In this document: piece by piece, positions 1 through 14,032 of the stretch
Layout of the letters: every line of letters begins with the position of its first letter
Position numbering within the stretch: position 1 is the stretch's first letter
Source of the DNA: Motacilla alba alba
Taxonomy: Eukaryota > Chordata > Aves > Passeriformes > Motacillidae
NCBI RefSeq assembly: GCF_015832195.1
Contig: NC_052031.1
Span: forward strand, 8,929,850 to 8,993,849
Length of the DNA: 64,000 nt
Direction: 5' to 3'
Position numbers and translations under genes: made by a program
Notes under the pieces: generated by a model
Told to the model about the DNA's origin: nothing
Seen by the model: only the letters and a program-made list of their open reading frames with translations
The model's database searches: none

Positions 1-1450
1 GGAATGAGAGGTGTCTCTACATAAATTGCTGAAATTAAATTGCAGCATGTCCACTAACTTCCAACTGATGTGAAGGAGGCAAAACCCTCCTTTTCTCTCT
101 CACACAATTTCCTTGGTTCCTGAAATCGGCTTTTATCAGATGCTAACTGTGGTAGTAAAAATCCCAAGTCGGAAGTGGATAACAGCTAACTCTTCCACTT
201 GTGAACAAGATAAGTATGCCATTAACTATGTCTCCTAAAATTATTTATCTCATGCAAGCAAATGAGTTCAAAGCTTTCCATTTACTGTTATATGATTGTA
301 GATATCTGCTGTCAGGTCTTCACTGGCTAAAGCTGGGCTCTTGACAGAGACAGAAGCAGATTATGGCCCACAAATATAGATTTTTTTGCAAAATAATATG
401 GTAGCTGGTAAAAAATGTATGCCCACTTTCTCTCTTTTTTCTCCTTTACTCTCTAGGTGTATACAAAGCACTGTATCAGCAGCAGCCCTCTCCTTCACAG
501 GTATGTGCTCTGACATAGTGCTTTCCTCCCTCAACTTGAGAATTCTCAGAGACATAAGATGGACCAATGTATAGAATACTCACATTGGTCTGAGTTTATA
601 GCATCTCATGGGAGAATTTCTTCATCTCTGTTTTTCCCATAATCTGTCTCTTTCAGACTTTTTTCTCTTAGAGAATGTAGGATATAGTACAGGATATAGT
701 ACAAATATATAGTACAGGATATAGTACAAATATCAGCTCAATGCCAGTACGAACCACAACATTCTCCAGAAAGAGCTTCAATTTCTTTTCCCACCACTTG
801 GTCTCTGAACTTAGAAAGCCAGGTTTTGGGGATTTTTATCAATTCCTTTCTGCATCATCTTCCCTTCTGCTTCTGATTAGATTTCCAACTTGACTCTGAG
901 CAATGGGTAAATTGCTTCTGCACTGTGCTGCATTGACAAGAGTAAGGCCTCAGCAGTGAATACTTACCATGCAGTGGAGGCAAAAGTAGACCCAGAGGAG
1001 TTTTTTGCATTGGTGGCAGAGGTATGAGCTCACACATTTTTACCATGAGCTAAGCACAGGCTGTGTTCACATAATCAGATGTTCATAACAACTCACAGTC
1101 ACACAGCACTGTACCTCAGCCCTACAGCCTAAGTCTCAAAACATGCAACCTGTGGAGTAGCCTTAGGATGCTCCGTATGGCAGAAAAATCCCATATATAT
1201 AACTATCCATGTACTAAGCTACCTGTTCTGCTCCAGTCTGTTTCCACACATCCAGAGCTGTTCCTAGGCAGGTCATATTAGTCCCATTAAAGCTGGATGT
1301 TCAAAGGAGCTTGCTACACCCCACTTAGGGTGAAAAAATACTCATGATGGCCTTGAATGTAACTCCATGCCCTAAATCTTTCCATGTCTTGCTTCAACCT
1401 GAAATTAGCTTTGAATAGGCCTTTGGTGCTCTAGCTTGAATGAATGGTAA
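1..1450. other. AT-rich upstream non-coding DNA
   Basis: No reading frame here resembles a known protein and the openings are short. The stretch lies more than 13 kb upstream of the SEMA3A start codon. It is intergenic DNA, or intronic DNA if untranslated 5' exons of SEMA3A lie further left, which cannot be decided from this window. The only structured element seen is the small tandem repeat at 679-732. Confidence 0.6.
679..732. repeat. Minisatellite, about 12-bp unit AGGATATAGTAC
   Basis: The unit AGGATATAGTAC occurs at 679-690, 691-702 and 715-726. A variant ending in ATATAGTAC lies between the second and third copies, and an AAATAT spacer follows the second and the last full copy. This is a short local tandem array, probably from replication slippage. 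No function is implied. Confidence 0.8.
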
Positions 1451-1975
1451 AATCATATAATGGTTTGGGTTGGGAGGGACCTAAAAGATCATCTAGTTCC
1501 AACGCACCTGCTGTGGGCAGGGACCCTTTCCACGAGGTTGCTCCAAGCACTATCCAACCTCACCTTGAAGGGATCTGAAATCTTTTGTGGGCAACAGGTT
1601 CCAGCACCTGACCACTGTCATCATAAAGAATTTCTTTTTATCATCCAAACCTAACTCTACCCTCTTTCAGTTTAAAGCCATTCCCCCTTGTCCTATCACC
1701 ACACACCCTTGTGACAAGTCCCTCTCCAGTTCCCTGGTAGCACATTCAGGTACCAGAAGGCTGCAATAATGTCTCCCTGGAGCCTTCACTTTTCCAGAGT
1801 GAACAATCCCAATCCTTCCAGCCTTTCCACATGGGAGGGGCGCTCCACCACCCTAATCATCTGTTTGGCTTTCCTCTGAACCTGCTTCAACAAATCTGTG
1901 TCCTTCTTGTGCTGAGGACCCCAGAGCTGGATGCAGAACTCCAGGTGGGGTCTCACAAACCCCACACAAGGAAAC
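1451..1975 (-). mobile_element. CR1 LINE remnant, 3' part, 5'-truncated
   Basis: On the + strand this reads as the reverse complement of the 3' end of an avian CR1 non-LTR retrotransposon. The typical landmarks occur in order: a degenerate TCATAGAATGG-type terminus near 1454, GGTTTGGGTTGGGAGGGACC, AGATCATCTAGTTCCAACGC, a stretch matching CTCTTTCAGTTTAAAGCC near 1662-1679, and CCCCAGAGCTGGATGCAGAA near 1919-1938. The sequence fades after CCAGGTGGGGTCTCAC. The element is about 0.5 kb, severely 5'-truncated like most bird CR1 copies, and its frame is broken, so it is immobile. The boundaries are by eye. Confidence 0.92.
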
Positions 1976-4900
1976 TTATGAATGCAAAGGTTTCCACAGA
2001 AGGTACCAAAAGACCATAGAGAAATATGTTGATTTTGATTTCAGATATTGAAAAGAAGACTCTTACTTATTTATCTGCCTGCATATAGAGACCCCATAGG
2101 ACAGAATTTTAAATACCTTAATTCCCCAAATTTAGACCCACTATTAATGCTTTCCAAGAGGTTTTCAGAAATGGTACCTAACTTTATTTGGCTCCAAATG
2201 TAACATTCTATGAAAAACAGTTTTTAGGACAATTTTCCTGCAAATTCAGGATCTTTTAATTTGGTTCAGATGGAGGCACTCAGAATTAACACATACTTTT
2301 GAAGATGATGGCACATATTGCACAAGAGCAGATGTGTCAAGGAGGCCTATGTAATACATTTCTCAACTGCCAGCAAGAGGATGTTAATAATGTGATTGTC
2401 AGCAACTAAATTGTTTTAATGTAGCTGCTCAGAGATTTTTACCTGTAACATGGTAGGTACAACCATTATAATGATAAGCAAGAAAAATGCTTGAAATAAC
2501 AATACAGTAAACATAATAGTATCACTTTGCATATCTTTAATCCAAATGTTAGGAAGAAAAGACCTTTTTTAGATCACACACACATAAAGGATCTAGAATG
2601 TTTTATAACACAAATCAGTGCAAGATAAAATTGAGGTCAAATTTGTGCGGAAGAAATAGCGTGCACAGAAACTTGCAAACTATTTCCTAGTTTCCAGACT
2701 TGAAAATGGCAGAGAAGAACATGTGGCAATAACAGAACCACTTTTATTGCTTTAAAGCAACACAGTTTAATTGGCTTGATATAAACATAGGAGCATATCT
2801 CAACTATGAGCAAAGCAGTGCACTCAATCATGTTACTTTTAATGGAAATAGTCTTGAAAATAGATTGCGTAAGGAGCATTTGTCATAATGGCTGGCCTAG
2901 CAAATCGTGCAAGCACAACTAGATAAATAAGGTAATGCGTCCTCGCACTTGTAACTTAATCCTCCAGTATATTTCATTAGAAGGATCTAAATTTTCATCT
3001 GAATGTCTCTGCCTTAATAAGAATGAGACTAGAGTTTGGCTGGAGCCCAGATCAATTTCATGCAATAACAACAGTAACAATCTCAAACTTTGCCTTTCCA
3101 GTAATTGAACTATATAATATGTTAAAAAAAAGAGGAAACACACAAACAAGTGAACAACTTAATCTCTATCCTAAAATATACTTTGAAACCTTAATTTCAG
3201 TAGTCTGGAAAACGCGATCAGTGGAGAAATATGGCTTTTGAGGCAGTGGCTGTATCAGATACAAAATGTTGGAAGAGATTAGTGAAATAGCTTTTGCATT
3301 TTTCATGCTGATTCCACTGGAGATGTGCTGAAAGCCATAAAGATATGCTTCTTTCTCCAACTCATTTATTTCACATATACAATAATTTGCGGTCAATAAA
3401 TCTAGGATGGATTTGCATGGTGAGGCATTGGTGTGGCAAACAGAATGGATAATAACTTTATCCATAATATGGTTGCGGTATTTTTATAATCAGTTTCGTA
3501 ATGTGATATTACTGGAGAGTATCATCAACCAGTATTCAATATGAAACAAAGTTTTCCAAAGCAACACATGCTATGTACTAATTCATGTCATCAGAGATCC
3601 ATCTTCTAGTCTGTGAGACTCATCTTGTGTGCACATGGCTTTCATGGGGATGATAGCACAGAGAAATTTACTTTAACGGTTCTATAGCTGGGCACTCCGG
3701 ATGGATCATTTTACCATAAGAGGACATCTTACCAAGAAGAAAATAACTCCTTCACAGGCCTTCACAGAGTTCTCTTGATTTTGCAAGATAAAACTCGTGG
3801 AAGGGTGGAAACTTCTGAGATCTTTAATAAGAAATAACAAGTTTAAAATAACAATTGCAGTAGAAACTATTAGCAAAGTATTAGTTTACTTCTTTCAAGT
3901 GTTCATTTGTATGTTTAGTGTCCTAAAAAACCAGAATATTTAAATTAAGGAAGTAATTTCCTGAGAAATATATGTTATAGGGGAAAACAATGAAATTCAG
4001 TCCTTTAAACAAACCGAGTTTAATATTTGTTAAAAATAATTTACAGTTCAAATCTTGCTATAATGGTCTACCTACACATCAAAGCCTGAGATTCTAGAAA
4101 TCTTGGTCCTGTATCTAGCTGAGTTAGTCAGTAGGTTTACATTTAAGCAGTCTTCAATTTTCAACTGCTATCAGCTATCAAGAAGGTAAGGTTTAGTTTA
4201 TGCAGCATCTGATAACTTGCTCCCCTAGATACCTATTTTTCCCAGAGGTCCTTCCTTGAAGTTTCAAGTGCGCTAGAGAAGAAAATTTGGCTCTCCCTGA
4301 TTCTGGATTGTGCTCTCTGTCCTACTCTTTACAAAATTTCAACACACATAGGCACAGATCCAGCAAACCATGTGCATAATTTGAAACCCATGAATAACTC
4401 CAGTTAAAGCTGCCAAAGATGGTAGGATGAACAGAGAAACCACTGAATTTCAGAGTGAAAATACAGGATGAAACTGTATCCTCAAACGTAAGACTGCAAA
4501 CTTTAGAAGGGTACTCACTCAGCACTTGTCAAGAAGGATGTTGCTTTTCAAGTTATTCATATAAATCACTATGGTATCTGAAATGCATTGAACAATTCAT
4601 GAGAAATATATTTGCATTTGATTTTCCTTTCCTTAAGCTTCTGTTTGTTGCAAATTTTAACTCCTGTGGGAGACTGGACTGAACTGTATATGTAATGTTT
4701 TCTTCTTCAACAGAATCATTACACTTCTATCACCAAGCATTGGGCAGAAAGTGGAAATATTTTTAAAGGTCAAATCATAAAACTGTGAAGTCTGGAGGAA
4801 TTTACCTCTAGGGAGTTATACCAAGTGTACCACTCCCTTGTATGAAAACTTAATTGATGTCACTTGGTTGAAATTATTATCTCTTGAGACAAAATTTGAT

Positions 4901-7900
4901 ACGACGTTATGTAAGATATCAGAGTAAAAGGCATTTTTTGGATCAGATTTTAAGCCCAGCTTGTAGAATCACAATTGGTCATTGTAAAAATGATTATTAT
5001 ATCACAACCAAGAGGATTATGATGTCAGGTGGGGAATAAGTGCAGAAGCAGACAAATTCTTAGGAAACAACAGTGATTCTGTTTTAAAACACTGTCTTCA
5101 GAAAAAAATGACTGAAGAAAAGAAGTACAGGGAAATAAACTGCACAGAAGAGTGCTTGTTTCCAAATAAGATATTTCATAAGTTTTCCATAAGGTGACAG
5201 CTGCTTTTTCAAGCACCACATTCTGCTCTCCGTTACATCAGTGTGAATCCAGAGGAATTGCATTTAAATTGTTTTGCTAGGGACTGACATCAGGGTAACT
5301 GACAGTAAAATTTGGCTTTAATACATTTTCTCAAAAATAGAACCCATTTATTCCCTTCAAAATAAAGAAGGGAGAATTAGCACACATCACATGATGCCAT
5401 GTATCATTCAACACTTTGGAAGAAAAATGGGAAGCAAGATTCATTTGAAGTATGGAGTGCTGTTTTTTTTCCTGTTGTCCTTCCAAATTTCACAATTTAT
5501 TGTGAAAGCCCCTATTGCTGAAGCACAAAATAGACCTTTTGGGCACAAGGCAACTCTCCTAGCAGTCAGGTCTGCCACCACAATAAAACCTTTAAGGACA
5601 CTAATTCTAGGCACAGTGTTCCCTGTTAGCCACATCACAGAAGTAGTTTCAAGGCTCTTGATCAGCAGCTAAAAGGGTGTGTTTAGAACAAAATTGCCAT
5701 TGTCAAACATAAGTCTGACATGGAACATTGCTGCAAATGGGTAAAGACTGAGTTTTTGCACACATCACATTTTGCAGTTTCATGTAAAGTAACCTTCCTG
5801 GACTGACAGTATTTTCTTTAACTTTACCCTGTGGTGGAGGGGGAGAGGAGCAGAGTGAGGTTTCAGTCATTAAAAGCAAATGACAAGTAGCTTCAGAGCC
5901 TAAGAACTCACACACCAACCTGCTGCCTTCATTTGTATTCAACAGATGCTTCAATTTTTTCCCCTCACTGCCTAGTCTGTGCTGATCAGTATAAACAATG
6001 GAATTTTTGTCTTTATGAACATATTTTGTGTTCTATTTCACTTGAAGGTAGAGACAAACAATAAGAAAAAAAAAAAGAAAGAAAATATAGAAGAAAAGCA
6101 ATCTTCACAGACACATTTATAATTTTAAAAATTGATAGATAAAACTTCAAGAAAGAATTAAGATATTTAAGAATTTGGCTGAGAGATTCATGAAAGGTAT
6201 ACATGATGTTATAAGATTTAAACAGAAAGAAAGAAAACAGCAAAAAAGAAAATCTGAGAGATTAATCTTTGAGATATTGTAAAGTGCTGGGGGAAATGAA
6301 AATGGCTAATTATGCTAATTATGGTCTACTACCAATATGGAACATGTATTGTCTTTATGTGTATGTATATAAATACATATATTACATATTTATTTATTTA
6401 TTTATTTATTTATAGGTATACATAGTGTACATATATACATAGTATGCCTATATGAGTCCAGCCTTTTTCCATTACTATTTTGGTATAATATAACATATTT
6501 TTTAATTAAATTACTTTGCATCAACAGAGAAGCTGGCTTATTAGCACATAATTTTTTCCTTCCTAGTCTGATCACAAGTCACCAAGGTATTGTTAAGTAG
6601 GTAATTCTGGTCCAGAATTAAGAATTTCCACTGTTATAGGAAATATTTACTGGCAGTACCAGAATCTTTGTCTTTCCTTCTCCTCAGTTAAAGGGAAGAG
6701 GGCAGGCTTTGAGAGAGCAAGAAGATGTTACACAGTGTCAGCAGAGCTCCATTATCATATGATCTCAAACAAGGTGTCAGGCTGGCTTGGTGCAGCCTTC
6801 CTCCCTACATCTGGCCATATGTTCTCCTTCCTTTGCCACTTTTACACCTCTACCACTATGGTTAGTCCCCACTCACAGGGTGAGATGCTCCAGGGAGTTC
6901 TGAGCAGCTTCATATCCTGCCTGCAGAGAAAAGAGGAAGGAGCACTGCAATTGTTTGGACTTGGGTTTGACTATACTTTCTCCAAGACTAAGTACTGGTG
7001 TATAAATCCTCATTGTGGAGTCAGGGATGTTTGTTTTAATACCTTATGCTCTTTGTAGTTATTCTCTCTATGTGCACATACAATCATCACAGTACCAAAG
7101 TATCTGAAGTATTTCTAGAATTTCTGAGAAACAGAAATCAAGATGAGTTTTCTGCCATTTTCCTAGAAAATTGCTCTTATGGTAAATGTATGTGCATGTG
7201 TCCAACCTAGGTTTGGATTTCCACAAACAAGATTTATGTGACTGACTGGTTCAGCTCCATCCTAACTTTGTTTTGGATTTCAACACTTCAGGAGAGAGAA
7301 GGAATCTTTCTTTCCAATGTCTGTATCTACCTGCCTAAAATATCATGAAGTCTGATGTAAGAAAAGCAAATAGAAAAATAATGTAGTGTAAAGATTTTCT
7401 GAAATAGTTACAAATGCAATCTAGAGGAGGGATAAAGTTCCCGTCCCCTGCTGAAATCCCTATTCACGGGGGATTCAGACAGGGAAAGAGAGTTAGTTAA
7501 TGCTTTCTTAGAGCTTGTTTTTCTTTGAATTCCCCTCTCTCCTCTTCTAGCACACATTTGTACATAGTGCTGACTCTAAAAGCATTCCCAGAGGTCAAAT
7601 TATTGAAAGCTCAACCAAGTTTTCCTAAGCTATCACAGTTTACTTACCATTCCCAGTTTCCACAGGTTATCTGAGCAGTGATTAAATACCTATCAGTTTT
7701 GGAATTAGAAGCCATAAACTGACTCTTTAGCCCCTATGTTTGTGTGATATTATTTGATCTTCCAAAGACAAATTTGCACCCACAGGTTCTATTCAACAGA
7801 ATCTGACTTGCAATTTGTTTATGAAAAAAAGCATCTTCATAAAAAAAGTTTTCCAGTCTAGAAAATCAAATAGGGAATATATATGAAGATGGCAGTTGGT

Positions 7901-10900
7901 GGTTACATTTTTGTTGGGTTTGAATGTTTGTCATTGACCAATGAACCAGTCAGCACAAGAAGAAAAAAAAAATAGAAGGAAGTTCCAGAAAAGAATTATG
8001 ATCTTAGCAGATGCTGCACATGCCTGCAGTTTGTGGTTTGCTGCAATTCACCTGGACTATTTAAAAACCTGTGATGAATGGGTGGCACAAAAAACAGTGT
8101 TGTGTCTTTCAAGCCTTTGATGATTGGCACTAAATGTAACTAAGCAAAATTACACAGGGCCAAAAGGTTGGCCATGATGGATCCCAGATACAATAGAGCT
8201 GGGGATTTTCTGTATATGGAGTGATAAGGAGGGAATTTTGGGGTTGACAGGAATGACTTGCATACTGTGACAAATGAAGAGGGAAGGATGTGGCTGTTGG
8301 TAGAGTACATGAGAAATGCGGGATCAATTTCTTGTCATGTTAACGTCTCAGTGTGTGGCCTTGAGGAAATCCCTTGGGATGAAACCTTGAAAGGTGCACA
8401 GGGACCAAAAGATGCAAATCAGAACAGAAGACGACTTTCAAAGACAAGCAGAAAATCCTGACCTTATTTATGTCTTATTTTTCTGATCATAAAATTGTGT
8501 TTTGTTGGGTTTTGTGCAGGAAAATATTTTATGCATTGCCAGTAGTTCCAATTTGGAAAAAACACGGGTGATAAAAGCCAAAATTGGATTTGAAGGCCAA
8601 AGTAGCTGAATGTGTAATGCATTTGTGTGAATACACCTAGCAAGTTGTAGCCACTAGTAGAGAAAAGGACAGAACTGGTTTATAAGCTACCTCTTCAGAG
8701 ATCCACCAACCATTAAATCTGTTGAGATAGAGAAACAAGTGATTCTGCAGCTGGTCGTTTGGGAGGAGACCTTCCAGCTTGATTAGACTTCCCCCAGCAA
8801 GCTGCTATTTCTTTGATTTTCCCTTTACCTTTTCCCTTCCCCTTGATTTTTCTTGAATTGGCTTTTTTTTCTGAAGGATTAGAACATCAAATTTTTTTTG
8901 CATTTCCCTCATCTCCTGTAAAAAAAAAACATATGTACTGTATTTCCTCAGTGAAGGCCCAACGGCCAATAAACATAAGCAATTAGAAGGACAGAAGTCT
9001 CTGTGCTTGGAAGTTAAAAGACTTGGAAGTTTTGTTCAATTTGCATGAGTACCCTGGACTTAACCCATTGAAAACAGAAGCTACCGACCCATACCAGGAA
9101 TTGGGGAAAATAAACTTTTTGTAACTCTTATTGAAGTCACATGCCTGGCACTGAGCTGTTAAGGTGGGTTTCTTACCGTGGCTCTGGATATCACAGGTGC
9201 TGTACATCTGTGTCTGAGATGAACATCAGGCAGTAGAGGCCAAGGGAATAGAAAAGATTTGTTTAGGTTTGAAGAGCAATCTGAAAAAGTTGCTGTTCAG
9301 ACAGGCATATAACCTGTCTACAGAACAGGATGCAAAGAATATTTTTGAAGAATTTAATGAGGTGTTTAATAGACCTGAATGCATTGTGAATAAAACACAT
9401 CATACTGATACAGATCCCATTTATGCTGCCAAAAGTACTAGTATCACACAGAGTACAGTCTCATTAGTCCTGAGAAATGAAGGAAAAGTTGATTGTGACA
9501 AGATGGTAAGACACAGTGTTATTGAGAGAATGCAGACACTGACTGGTGTGGTTAGCAACCCAATCACATTCAATAATAAGAAATGTTATGGATTTATGTA
9601 GATTGAGGAGATTTGAATAAGGCTACCAAATGCAACATAGCCCAAGGGAAAGCTGGGAAAAGACATGTCTAGACTTCCAAACGTAAGAATATTTCCAGAT
9701 CTAAATGCAAGCCTGTGATTTTGGCAACTCCAGTTTCAGAAAATTTTAAACTCTACACCTGCACATCTCTTTTTGCCGATGCATTTTTAAATAACTTTGC
9801 TCTGTGATTTCTTCAGAACTCAAAAAGTGCCACTCAACAGAATTTTAAATCCCCTAAAAAAAAGGTGGAAACACATACTTATAAACACTCGAGATAATGT
9901 GATAATCATCAACACCGTAAAAATAATAGCTGATATCCAGTTCAGCAGGTCTGGCTATCAGAAGCATTTTTCTTCCCTGTATAGGCCTTTTATAGGTTTC
10001 CTCCTTTTTGGTTTTTTTCTTCCATGAGAGAAAGAGAACAACTGTGTCAGTGATTAGCTTCATATAAAATAGATTCCAGGTTTAGATTCTTGTCTTACAT
10101 AGGCAAAGGACTTGAACTTCAGAGGTAGAGCTTCATGACATGTTTCCTTCAGGAGAGAGGCCAACAACCAAAGTTCCTCTGCATTGTTGTTTTTTTCGCA
10201 GCGCCACTTGATGATCCTTTTACTCCATTAGCAGGTGCATGCACTGAAACTGTGTGAAAAACAACCCATTTCATATGCCCAAAAGGATTTTTTCTAAACA
10301 TTCTTGTTCACCGTGTTTCTAATATGTTCCCACAATAAATTTGTAGCATCCCACATGACAGAGTGGCAGCCTGTGACATAGGAGTAAAATATGGTAGATG
10401 ATGTTTGGATATTCTTACAAGATATTTTGCTTCTGAAGCCGTTAGGTTGTGACGTTGCACTCTGGGTCTCTCACACATCAAATGAAAAATGCACTTAAGA
10501 TTGTTTTCTAGACTAAGACTCCTTTTGGACCAATAATGATTCAGTTATTTGAAAGCACTTTCAGAGAACCATTAGATATACAGTTGGAGAATTTCAAAGG
10601 GACCCTTTGCAGAACTGTAAACATTCTGCTTATCAAGCAATTCACCTGCTATAGACAAAAATAGCAGGGAGTGTATCTGAGAAGATTTCACATTTCCTGC
10701 ATGAGTGTGCTCTCTAAGGAAGTTTTTAGCAATCAGATGCAGAATGAAAAGTTTCGTTTTTTTCTCTGATTTTAGCTAGAAATAGCACACTCAACCCAAG
10801 AAAGCTTTGTCTTGAAGATTACTGGATTAGTACCAAGTGTCAAAACTGGATTCTGGTAATTCCTGTGTAGCTTTGAGAAGGACCTGGTCACATCCATATA

Positions 10901-13772
10901 AACAAGTAATGACTCATCCAAAACACAGGAAACAATCCTGAAAACAGAAGTACATTTCTAAAGCTCACTAACGACTTTCTTAGAGCAGTTAAGCTTTCAA
11001 GAGCTTCTAAGCATAAAAATCACAGCAAGCAGCAAAGTTTGGAGTAATCATGAGTCAAGTAACACTATTTCTGAGTAATGAGAAGCCCCAAACGATGCCA
11101 AATTGTAAGTGATTGTTAGAGTAATTCTGCATGGATGGTCAACAGTAAAAGCCCAGAACCATCCAAGTATAACTTTTTGTGAGATCTATCAATGTGAAGT
11201 TGCTGCACATATTGGAAGGTGGCATAAAAAAACCTCCAAATCATAATGCAACACAGCATGAGAGCAGAAATGTTAAACAGACCTCACAAGGGCCTATCTG
11301 GGGTTTGAAACATAAAACACTATATAGAATGTCTTATAAATACCATTACAGAAAATAAAATCTGCAACAAATATGGGAAAACATGCAGAAGAACTGTTAT
11401 TCCTTTTGAACTTGCTTCCCAATAATAGAAAAATTCATTAAGCTAATAACAGTGGTATTCATTTCTTCAGGGGCTAAGGGTATTATCTGAAGAACTGAGA
11501 AAGTTTGGGTTTTACTTTTTTGCCTCTCTCTAAATTCAGCAGCTAGATCGCTTTAAAAAGACCAAAGAAAAAAGGTGAATAGATTGTTATTTGAGAGTGA
11601 GTTGTTGCCCACCCTAAATTCCCAGAGTTGACGTTTCTGGCACTGGCTGTAAGAGCGTTGGCCAAGTCATTCCTTCCAAGCAGAGCCCAGTTTCGCCTTG
11701 GCAGAAGCACCATATGGCAATGGGTGCCTGTGAGATATAAAGCCTCTTCAAGCACCACTGAAGTGCTGCCATTGCCCCTCTCCTTATAAGGGGGTGTAGC
11801 ATATGCTCTCCTGACTAGCTGATTAGCACTACTTAGAGCTAAATAGCAGAAGGATCAGGTTTTACCCTTCTCTATGTCTTTGGACTGTCATATCCCACAG
11901 AGGAAGGCAAAAAGTGAGTGGTCTCTCATGTGAAGGATGTAAAAAGTCTCTGTCATCCCTCCTTAAATAATGCTGTATCATATTTCTCAGATGCAATCTT
12001 GGATAAGCTAGAGTTCATTGTATCCAATCCATATGTTATCTGGAGAAAATATATATTAACTGGGGTTTGTTTATTTGATTGATGTAAAATAGTCTGGAGT
12101 ATTGCACTTTCATTCTACATGAGAAAGATAGGTTTTTAGCTTTGTGTTATCTTCTTATAAGAAAACAAGAAGTAGCTGTGCCTTCTTTATGCAACTAGAA
12201 GTAAATTGAGTGTAACAACATCATTGTAAAATGATGTGCTTTATAAAGTCTTGAATATGGTGCATCTTTTGTGTTTTGTTTCTAATTGTTTGCTCAATAC
12301 AAAAGGATAATTCATTAGGCCAATTCTCCAAATAATCTCAAAGTGACATGAATTCCTTTGCAGAGTGAATGTCTGTAGCAAGTAATCCATGGAAAACAGA
12401 CAGGCGTCTCTTGTCATTTTGGAGCTCTAATCCACTGCCCGGAGCATGAAAATGCTCAGGATAACAAGTGTGGGAATGACCAAAATCAACATTATTTCTT
12501 ATTTTCTTTTCCTAACAATGCTGCTGATCAATGGAATTGCTGAATCTGGCAGATACAATGCCACAGGATTAATGAATTAAGCTCAGGAAGCAGAAGAATT
12601 TGTTAAAAAGGAGAGGGAAAAAGGCCCTTCTTTTCCACTGGTGTGTGAATATCAAGCAATGAAAGCAGCAATGACAGAATTTTAGCCCTTGTTTTACCAT
12701 AGTACCAAGCCTTGTTCTGCACAAGTCTTTACATTTTAATTAGAACTATACTGACACCCGCTTTTTCAACTATGAACTTCACTTCTAAATTGAAAACTAT
12801 CTCCTGAATGCTGGTTTAGCAGCTAGGTCTGAACACATGCTGTGTTTGTGTAATTCAGCGTGTAGTGTGGTCACCATCAGTGGGACTAGATAACTGGTTT
12901 TTAAACCACAGTAAATAGTGGTAAAAGGAAGGAAGAGACTCCCTGTGAAACGCCATAGACTCTGTCACCATAAGGCACTCCCGTGCTCTGGAAAACTGTA
13001 GAATGACATACAGAGGGGTCATCACACTTTGATGATGCCAATGTTTTACAAAGGTCGATTGCCAGTGTTTCTGTCAATACTGCATTAGGAATGTAACACA
13101 GGGTACATATCTGTGTAAGACATTACATTCCAAAATACACGCTACATTAATATTCAGCACAGAATGGTGATTTTAATAAACCACCACTGACTAGAAGGGG
13201 TTTGTTCAGATATGTGGGAGGGGAGAGCTCGAGTTTGCTTATATGTTTGTATTTACACCTCCTTAAAGACCTCTGGGGATTCTTTGTGTCCTTTTGTCTA
13301 AACAAACAAACAAAAAAATCCTTATCTAGTTTAATTGCACAAAAATATACTACAATAATCACACAGTCCTAGAAATTGGAAGGTTTGGAACATTTTCAAC
13401 TTGTAAAAACACTTCAGAGAATACTCCTGTGTAATTTATGAGCCCCTATAGACCTGTCCATGTCTTGAACTGATTGCTGAAGTGGGCTTTACTAGGAATT
13501 TCTTTTCTTGAATTGAAGTAGTGCTGGAGGTGGGGAGGGAGGGAGGTTAAAGCAACCTTCCCTAACAAGGCTTTAAAAGCTTCAGTGGTAAAGTTACGCT
13601 GATGGGAGATTTTGTTACTTGTTTTTAACTGGGAACAACCCGAAGAGGATTACGCTATGGGCAGGAGCTGTTATTTAAGTGGGTGGCAACGTCGTGGGCT
13701 GTGTTGTGCTGTTGTTGTTTTTAAAGTGAGACGTGCATCTTTTGATTAGAACTGCAAAATGGCTTAAAAAAA
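1976..13772. other. Non-coding DNA upstream of SEMA3A
   Basis: This is about 11.8 kb of AT-rich sequence with no exon or gene I can recognise on either strand. The longest openings (for example near 6735-7058 and 9269-9601) begin at GTG or TTG, lack recognisable domains and sit at the length expected by chance. Visible content is a TTTA microsatellite at 6388-6413, a duplicated TAATTA motif at 6305-6322, a G-rich run at 13529-13550, and a motif-dense block at about 12340-12600 that could be regulatory. Distal enhancers or untranslated exons of SEMA3A could lie here, but nothing in the sequence alone proves it. Confidence 0.6.
6388..6413. repeat. (ATTT)n microsatellite
   Basis: Six uninterrupted ATTT units occupy 6388-6411, inside a wider TA-rich patch (about 6355-6440) with TATAAATACATATAT-like sequence. 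This is an ordinary slippage repeat. Confidence 0.9.
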
Positions 13773-13856
13773 AAAAACTCCAAAAACCCCGAACAGCCGA
13801 ACAAACAAACCCCAAATAACCCAAACCAAGCAAAACCAAGCCGAACAACCTGGACA
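13773..13856. repeat. A/C-rich low-complexity tract
   Basis: After a run of A bases beginning near 13766, the + strand is almost devoid of G and T and is built from CAAAC, CCAAA and AACCC-type words. It lies just upstream of the SEMA3A CpG island. A similar tract occurs at 30483-30605. No coding potential. Confidence 0.75.
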
Positions 13857-13956
13857 ATGACATGAAACAGCTGGTGAAATGTCTAGCTCCGTGCCTTCCC
13901 CAAGCGCGGCGGAGCGGAGGTTTCTGTTCTCTCATCTCTGCCGCGATGTGTTTCTA

Positions 13957-13973
13957 TTTTTTTTTTTTTCTTT

Positions 13974-14005
<32 letters not shown>
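13957..14005. repeat. Paired poly(T) runs at the promoter edge
   Basis: A T13 run (13957-13969) is followed by CTTTCCC and then a T29 run (13977-14005). The longer run ends 27 bp before the G-rich tract at 14033. Long dA:dT runs disfavour nucleosomes, so at this position it could help keep the promoter open; that role is inferred from position only. The exact run length may be affected by sequencing error. Confidence 0.85.
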
Positions 14006-14008
<3 letters not shown>

Positions 14009-14032
14009 CTCCTTGCATGTGCTGTGACAGCC

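Noticed and set aside
1460..2019. Open frames inside the first CR1 remnant
   Set aside because: They read the strand opposite to the retrotransposon's coding strand and are by-products of the repeat.
9269..9601. 110-codon opening upstream of SEMA3A
   Set aside because: Begins at TTG. The translation looks protein-like in places but resembles no family I know and has no exon signals.
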